Origin: Manis javanica
Taxonomy: Eukaryota > Chordata > Mammalia > Pholidota > Manidae
Assembly: GCF_040802235.1 (NCBI RefSeq)
Contig: NC_133170.1
Coordinates: 6,277,001-6,341,000 of the forward strand
Direction: 5' to 3'
DNA length: 64,000 nt
Under the pieces are notes generated by a model. The model ran no database searches and had not been told where the DNA came from. It worked only from the letters and a program-made list of their open reading frames with translations. The first letter of the stretch is position 1. The number at the start of each line of letters is the position of its first letter. The position numbers and the translations under genes were made by a program. Shown in pieces: positions 58,232 through 64,000 of this stretch.

Positions 58232-58501
58232 TCACCATTCTGATTTTTTGGGTTCGTACTTTTTTGGTTCAGAATGGTCATCCAAGGCGTCTGGATGCTT
58301 GGCAGGGCCACCTGGCGTCTCACCTGTGACAGCTAAAAGGATGACTCTGAGCCACTTCTGTTTCAGCTCCTCACTGTCTGCGGCAAAGCTGTGCACAGAC
58401 TTGGACTGGGTCAGTTTGAAGCTGTGGGGCAGGTCCGCGCTTCTCGGCATATTGTTCACAGTGTAGCCCAGGAGGGGGACGGTGGCCTGGGCTCTGACGT
58501 C
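58232..58501 (-). CDS. FGD4: FGD4 last coding exon (C-terminal PH domain)
   Basis: This 270-nt exon starts [13 protein letters not shown] after a CCTTAG acceptor (ending at 58502). It contains the PH-domain end [20 protein letters not shown], then [12 protein letters not shown] with the conserved Trp of the C-terminal PH helix. It ends KKSEW at a TGA (58234-58232). FGD4 (frabin) is a Cdc42 exchange factor with an actin-binding N terminus and DH-PH-FYVE-PH order; human mutations cause Charcot-Marie-Tooth type 4H. The C-terminal tail here carries EPKKY followed by EPKKS, a micro-duplication I do not recall in human. Confidence 0.95.
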   Translation of the reverse strand, partial: DVRAQATVPLLGYTVNNMPRSADLPHSFKLTQSKSVHSFAADSEELKQKWLRVILLAVTGETPGGPAKHPDALDDHSEPKKYEPKKSEW

Positions 58502-60292
<1,791 letters not shown>

Positions 60293-60539
60293 CTAGAAGG
60301 ATATGATGGGGAGAGAGAGAGAAAGAGGATGAGTACAAATGAGCCAGACAGAGAAGCAAATCAACTTAAGGGCACATTCACAAAGTGCAGTGTGTTTATA
60401 TAAAATGTCTCTTTGGATTGCCAAAAAAGGTTCACTGGCAATTATTATTTAAACACTCATCTAGACCTATGACTAGCATGGGAAAATGTGTAAGGCAATT
60501 CTAACTCTATTACTAGACACTGAATGTAAATAAAGCATT

Positions 60540-60760
60540 TACTGCTGCTTACTACACAGGTACATTTCTTAGTTCACTACATGTATTATTTCATTCACTC
60601 ATCCTCATGCCAACACTGAGAAGTTACTACTTTCATGATCTATGAGGTTCAGAGGTGAACTAGCTTTCACAGGATCACCCAGCCTAGAGCTGGCATGCTA
60701 GGACTGGGTCTGGATACGGGGGCTGACCCTTTAAGCACCACGCTGTCCCAACTTCCACTG
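60540..60760 (+). mobile_element. MIR SINE
   Basis: MIR order is visible: tgtattatttcattcactca, then tctatgaggttcagaggtga, ctagctttcacaggatcacc and cagcctagagctggcatgct. Antisense to FGD4. Confidence 0.7.
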
Positions 60761-61209
60761 TGTAAGAAGGCAACGGCCAAAAGGTAAGTACTGTCAGCTT
60801 TGTCCTGGAATCTGAGATAATTTAAAAGCTTAAAAAACTGGAATAACCCTTTGTAGAGCCATTTATGGTTCTCTGCTTTGCCCACTGTATAAATCACTGG
60901 CTAAAAAAAGGAACAAAACTAAGTGGTGGTTTTATTATACACATATGGAAAGCAATGGGTCCACTTCCATTTCCTACTGCTCGAGTCCTCGGGTGCTGGA
61001 GCTCAGCACGGTCCCCGGAACAGCACTTGTTTGCAGACAGTTCTGTTAGCAGTTCACGCGGAGCACGGAGAGCCCCGGGAAGCACTTAGCAACTTTTAAA
61101 GCAATGTGACTTACTGATGACTCCCCAAAACATGATCGTGCAAAACAGTCAGCTATGATAGTTTGGAAATACAACTGGCTCCTCCCCCATCAGACACTTT
61201 AAGAGGCCT

Positions 61210-61565
61210 TAGTGGTCAGCAGACTATGGCCTGCCAGCCTACCGCCTGTTTTTGTACAGTCTGTGAGCTGAGAACAGTTTTTAGAGTTGAACATTTAAAA
61301 CCGATCTGATGACAGGGACACTAACTTCGGACTCCAGTTAAGAGAAATGTTATCTCCCACTCCCCAAAGAATTCCATTCTTTGTATTACCATATTATAAA
61401 AAATAATACTACATTGTATTTTGAATTTGTCAATAAAAATTAGTGAAAATTAGTTTTCTCTCATTTTATAAAAGTAATATTCTAAGTTTTACCTCTTGGC
61501 CTACAAAGAGTAATAAAATAGTTTCTCTTTGGCCCTTCGCAGGTAAGTTTGTTGACCCCTGGTCT
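61210..61565 (+). mobile_element. hAT-type non-autonomous DNA transposon
   Basis: It starts agtggtcagcagactatggc, followed by cctgtttttgtacagtctgt. It ends ggcccttcgcaggtaagttt and gttgacccctgg, which is complementary in type to the start. This terminal pattern is that of a common mammalian hAT-related repeat. The family name is not certain to me. Confidence 0.6.
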
Positions 61566-62820
61566 AGACTGCATAACAAACTAGTTGGCACAAACCAGGT
61601 TTCAGATGTGCGTGTGTGTGCATACGCACACATACATACTTATCTTTTATTAATGGACTTCACATTATATATTTATTTGCTAAAGTGTGTTAACATGGTA
61701 AGTATAGGTTTTTCTAGAAAACCACCTAGAGATTTTTATTTCACAGACACAGCCTGAAACTCACCCCTTAAAACAAGTTATTTGACTCTCTACATTACGC
61801 CAGTCATCAGCTGCCATTCTTCAGTTTTGAGGCTGTGTTCCTAGGAGCCAGAGAAGCTTGTCTTGCCACCCTTTCCGCTCAAGGAAGCCCCGCTTGGTCT
61901 GTACTGTAGAAGAATTCAGTTTTTACTCTGAGCTTGTGGGCCTATACTTTAATCTTAAATGGACCCTTACATGAAGTTTGTGATCCTTTTTCAGACAACA
62001 GAACTGACTTTTGTATGCTTATACAGCATAGATGCTCAATAAACACTCATCAGTTCTTAATAAAGCATAGAAATTCTTAATAAACCAAGTATGTCTGTGA
62101 CTTTAGATACACAGAATTTTAACCCTGAATCTATTTTTCACAGACTCCAGGCTCTGTTGGACTTTCTGCCACAAAGCCCTTGTAATATAATTTATTCCTT
62201 ATGTTGTTAATATCTGAGTATGAACCTCATTTCAGATATAAGTTGCATTATATTTCCTAGGCTTACGGGTCTGAATTTACTCTAAAACAAAAGTCAAATT
62301 CACATGCGAGACATTTCAATAAGATTTCAATGTATTTATCAGATTATTGTCATGTGCTACTAAATGATGCTTTTAATGCAATAAGTTGGAAGAGCTAGCC
62401 ATTCAGGTAACGAAGGAATACTTTAATCTGAATTTTAATAATTTCATGCAGTGGTTTTCAAAGTCAAGAAGAGGAAACCGAGAGAGAAGTTTTCCTATTA
62501 AAAACTATACTATAATAATTTGGGCATTAGAAGAGATGACAATTAACTGAATATATGACAATTGCTACCTTTATAGAAGTCAATGTATTGCACCCTCAAA
62601 TGCATGTTCATTTATCATAGCACTGCCCTTCTTGTTTGTACACAGCTAAGTATGGGCTCCAAATTCAGCAACATAGAACAGAAGTATGAATCTTGCCCAT
62701 CATTTTCCAAACTGTTAAATACTAAGAGAAGTAACAAAATATGGTATTTGTATTCTTTGGGGTTAAAAAACAATCCCATGATCCTTGAAAGAAAACCTGA
62801 AATGTCACCCATCATTTTCA

Positions 62821-64000
<1,180 letters not shown>

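Overview
This is a placental-mammal genomic window. It holds the 5' part of DNM1L (dynamin-1-like / Drp1, the mitochondrial and peroxisomal fission GTPase) and the 3' end of FGD4 (frabin, a Cdc42 guanine-nucleotide exchange factor). Both genes lie on the minus strand, FGD4 upstream of DNM1L, which matches the human chromosome 12 order FGD4-DNM1L. Both identifications rest on exon-by-exon translation with intact splice sites and continuous reading phase. The repeats are L1, L2, MIR, MER5-like and MLT1-like elements. I see no Alu, B1/B2, carnivore, ruminant, horse or bat-type SINE. This suggests a lineage poor in young SINEs; a pangolin-like laurasiatherian is one guess, but it is only inference.

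Layout. 1-31.1 kb: DNM1L coding exons 7 to 1, read right to left. They encode residues 1 to about 206 of the GTPase domain, including the alternatively spliced 13-residue A-insert exon (6714-6752). Intron 1 is about 21 kb and is crowded with L1 copies, an MLT1-like LTR and a retroposed LTR-like transcript. 30.4-31.3 kb: CpG island and DNM1L promoter. 31.3-52.8 kb: intergenic spacer with L2, L1, MLT1-like LTRs, two solo LTRs of one family and one unassigned ORF. 52.86-58.23 kb: inferred long FGD4 3'UTR. 58.2-63.0 kb: the last three FGD4 coding exons (second half of the FYVE finger, then the C-terminal PH domain). The rest is FGD4 intron.

The two genes are not known to work together. DNM1L oligomerises on organelle membranes and uses GTP hydrolysis to constrict them. 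FGD4 activates Cdc42 and links it to actin. Their adjacency is conserved synteny.

Most unusual signals: (1) an exact 112-bp direct duplication of ancient L2 sequence on both sides of the DNM1L exon that carries the G3 GTPase motif; (2) an L1-mobilised, polyadenylated, CT-rich LTR-like insert with a clear 14-bp target-site duplication; (3) two solo LTRs with TATA box, polyA signal and target duplications, each inside an L2 copy; (4) a five-residue micro-duplication at the FGD4 C terminus; (5) several apparent substitutions in the normally near-invariant Drp1 GTPase domain. I found no CRISPR array, tRNA, rRNA or other novel multi-gene system.
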